NCBI GenBank assembly: GCA_001986395.2
Contig: MQVO02000033.1
Location: 176,484 to 240,483, forward strand
DNA from: Irpex lacteus
Taxonomy: Eukaryota; Basidiomycota; Agaricomycetes; Polyporales; Irpicaceae
DNA length: 64,000 nt
Direction of reading: 5' to 3'
This document shows positions 61,871-64,000 of this stretch, piece after piece. The notes beneath the pieces are model-generated. The model saw only the letters and a list, made by a program, of their open reading frames with translations, did no database searches and was not told the DNA's origin. The position numbers and the translations under genes were made by a program. Positions within the stretch are counted from its first letter, which is position 1. Each line of letters begins with the position of its first letter.

Positions 61871-63951
61871 ATGTCTATCGAACTCACAACTGGAATTTGC
61901 GAACGTCTTTACTTCACGCAGAACGACGAGGAGCAGGAGGCCCTTACCCAGACCACGCCAGTTCTTCAGGTACTCTCTATCAAGAAGGTTGGCGCGACTT
62001 CCTCAACGACCCCAGACCGTTACCGTGTCATCGTGTCCGATGGCGAGCATTTCTTGCAAGCTATGCTTGCAACACAACTCAACAAACTCGTCGAAGAAGA
62101 TGAGGTCACCAAGAACTCGATCATCTCCATCGACAAGTTCACGTGCAACTTCGTGCAGGACAAACGGTGCGTCGCCTGCATTGCCATTGTAGCAGTGAAC
62201 TAATCGGATACATAGTCTGCTTATCATTCTAGGAATGCACCCCGTTCAGAAGGTCTCGGAGAAGATAGGCGCTCCCAAGCCTCTGAACAACACTGCGAGC
62301 GAGGCTACCACTCCCGCTGTCCAGAAGCCCACATCGTCGACAGGAGCACCATCGACGTCGACCACCGCTCCCCAGCAACAGACTGCTCCTGCTGCTGCGC
62401 CTCGACAACAGCAGCGGAATGCGAAGGGCCAGACCGTTTTTCCTATCGAGAGTCTTAGCCCTTACCACAACAACTGGATCATTAGGGCCCGCGTCATGCA
62501 GAAGGGCGATATCAGGACCTACTCGAACCAGAAGGGGGAAGGTAAATTGTTTGGTGTGACCTTTATGGACGAATCGGGGGAGATCCGCGGCACAGCGTTC
62601 AATCAAGCAGTTGACGAACTCTACGATAAGCTCGAGGAAGGGAAGGTATACTACATTTCGAAAGCGAAGGTCAACCTTGCCAAGAAAAAGTTTCTCAAAT
62701 GTGCAGAACGAATACGAGCTTTCCCTCGAGCGGTCGACCGAGATTGAAGAGGTATGCATATTCCCCAATTGCTATACGGAGAGGGGCCTCACAACTGACG
62801 ATGGCGCTAGTGCCGCGACGGGACGACACCGTCCGTAAAGTACAACTTCGTCTCTCTGGAGACCTTCAGAACATTCCGAAAGACACTTTAGTCGGTAAGG
62901 TCGCGTCGAGACGATTTGATGCCAATGACTAACGGTCGAACAGATGTCCTGGGAATTGTGAGAGAAGTTGGCGAATCCTCAGAACTGATGTCGAAGTTCA
63001 ACAAAACCGTATGGCCCTCCTGACGCGTCTTTTTGTACTTCCCGATTGACAATCGTCCTATAGGTTACGAAACGAGAAACTCACTATTGTTGATCGTTCC
63101 GGCTACTCTGTCCGGCTCACCCTGTGGGCAAACAAGCCGAGCAGTTCACTCATACCGATCAGCCTATTGTGGCGTGGAAAGGAGCCAAGGTCACCGAATT
63201 CCAAGGTATGCTATCGATACTACACAATTGTTGTAACAATATTGAAGCGCTCTCAGGACGCTCCCTCTCGATGATCAGCTCAAGTTCGATGGAAATAAAC
63301 CCCGACATCCCGCTTGCCCATCAAACTCGGGGTTGTATGATTCCATAGGAAGCGGGCACAACTTCACTGCCCAGTCATCTGGTGGCTCAACCCAAGGCCC
63401 AGTCACTTTCGACAGGGCCCAGATTCAGTTGCTCAACGACGTCAAAGAATCCGAGTTGGGTACGAACGACAGAGCTGAATTCTTCTCTTCTCGTGCGACT
63501 ATCATGCACATCAAGACCGACAATCTGGCATACGCTGCGTGCCAGAATGACAATTGCAACAAGAAGGTCATCGAACAGCACGATGGATGGAGATGCGAGA
63601 AGTGCGACGTCAGCTTCGCTAAGCCGACGTATCGGTAAGACGGCTGACTTTGCTATTTCCCTGTGGCCTTCCTGACATTGTAAAAATCATCCAGGTACAT
63701 TCTGTCAATGGCCGTCGCCGACTGTTCCGGTCAAGCTTGGCTTCAGGGCTTCAATGACGCAGGTCAAATCGTGTTTGGAGCTCCTGCCGACGAGCTCATG
63801 GAATTGAAGGTATGTTATGTTGATCGGCTTGAGCAGCACGCAGCTGAACAGTTCTCAGGATCGTGATGAAGAGAAGTTCAACAAGGCTGTAGCGAAGGCT
63901 ATCGGCAATACCTTCAACTTCACCTGTAAGGCTAAGCAGGAGACGTTTGCT
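61871..63951 (+). CDS. RFA1: Replication protein A large subunit (RPA1), partial, with apparent indels
   Basis: RPA1 is the main single-stranded DNA-binding subunit of RPA, used in replication and repair. The ATG at 61871 begins [20 protein letters not shown]. The amino OB-fold ([18 protein letters not shown]) is followed by a Ser/Thr/Gln/Pro linker, then DBD-A ([55 protein letters not shown]), DBD-B ([16 protein letters not shown]) and DBD-C with a zinc site ([32 protein letters not shown]). The gene continues past the right edge. The frame is interrupted by one-base differences near 62857, 63080, 63126 and 63333, each in or beside a homopolymer. Splice sites and conserved blocks are intact, so consensus errors are more likely than a dead gene. 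Confidence 0.9.
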
Positions 63952-64000
63952 GTGAGTGGCTGAGCCATGTCATGCCTTCGACCACAATTAATGATACTCT

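Overview
The window is nuclear DNA of a filamentous basidiomycete, most likely an Agaricomycete. Almost every gene is split by many 50-90 nt introns with CTRAY-like branch sites. Proteins are basidiomycete-like: a CBM1-GH6 cellobiohydrolase, basidiomycete-type P450s, an RlpA-like small secreted protein and an OPT peptide transporter. A tRNA-Phe carries an internal intron. I found no virus, prophage, CRISPR array or intact transposon.

Layout. 1-580 (-): amino-terminal part of a secreted RlpA/DPBB-like protein, running off the left edge. 1703-3962 (-): SRP54. 4391-6966 (+): SAGA subunit Spt8. 7301-8764 (-): F-box protein 1. 8937-9047 (-): tRNA-Phe(GAA). 9472-10862 (-): F-box protein 2. 11120-14045 (+): NEDD1/GCP-WD-like protein. 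14422-15689 (-): F-box protein 3. 16136-17075 (+): PAM17. 17528-18728 (-): DUF3429/TMEM69-like mitochondrial membrane protein. 19672-29498 (+): three tandem P450 genes and a P450 pseudogene fragment. 30145-31578 (+): arginase. 31959-35391 (-): OPT transporter. 35392-38517: gene-poor. 38518-40389 (+): UBLCP1-like phosphatase. 41033-42193 (-): CSN8-like. 42482-43516 (+): NECAP. 43737-45150: decayed higher-order repeat array. 46664-48463 (+): Cel6A. 49590-51622 (-): NFS1. 51908-53234 (+): Srp2-like SR protein. 53877-56205 (-): TBCE. 56503-58407 (+): HIBCH. 59881-61324 (+): indoleamine 2,3-dioxygenase. 61871 to the right edge (+): RPA1.

Most genes are unrelated housekeeping genes. Three pairs share short divergent promoters of about 290 bp (CSN8/NECAP, NFS1/SR protein, TBCE/HIBCH). 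Accessory content consists of the three F-box genes, the P450 cluster, the transporter and the cellulase. The P450 cluster arose by tandem duplication of a ~4.1 kb unit, which left a decayed 3' piece of the first P450 between copies. No polyketide synthase, NRPS or terpene synthase is nearby, so I do not call a biosynthetic cluster.

Best leads are: (1) the repeat array at 43737-45150, whose seven units each begin with an intron-like block; (2) P450-2, where the conserved I-helix threonine is alanine; (3) several one-base indels in homopolymers, four in RPA1 and one in P450-1, which look like consensus errors; (4) a GC-AG intron inside the HIBCH MGGG motif; (5) two 10-nt microexons; and (6) an MCB cluster just upstream of RPA1. 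I found no clearly new enzymatic or defence system.
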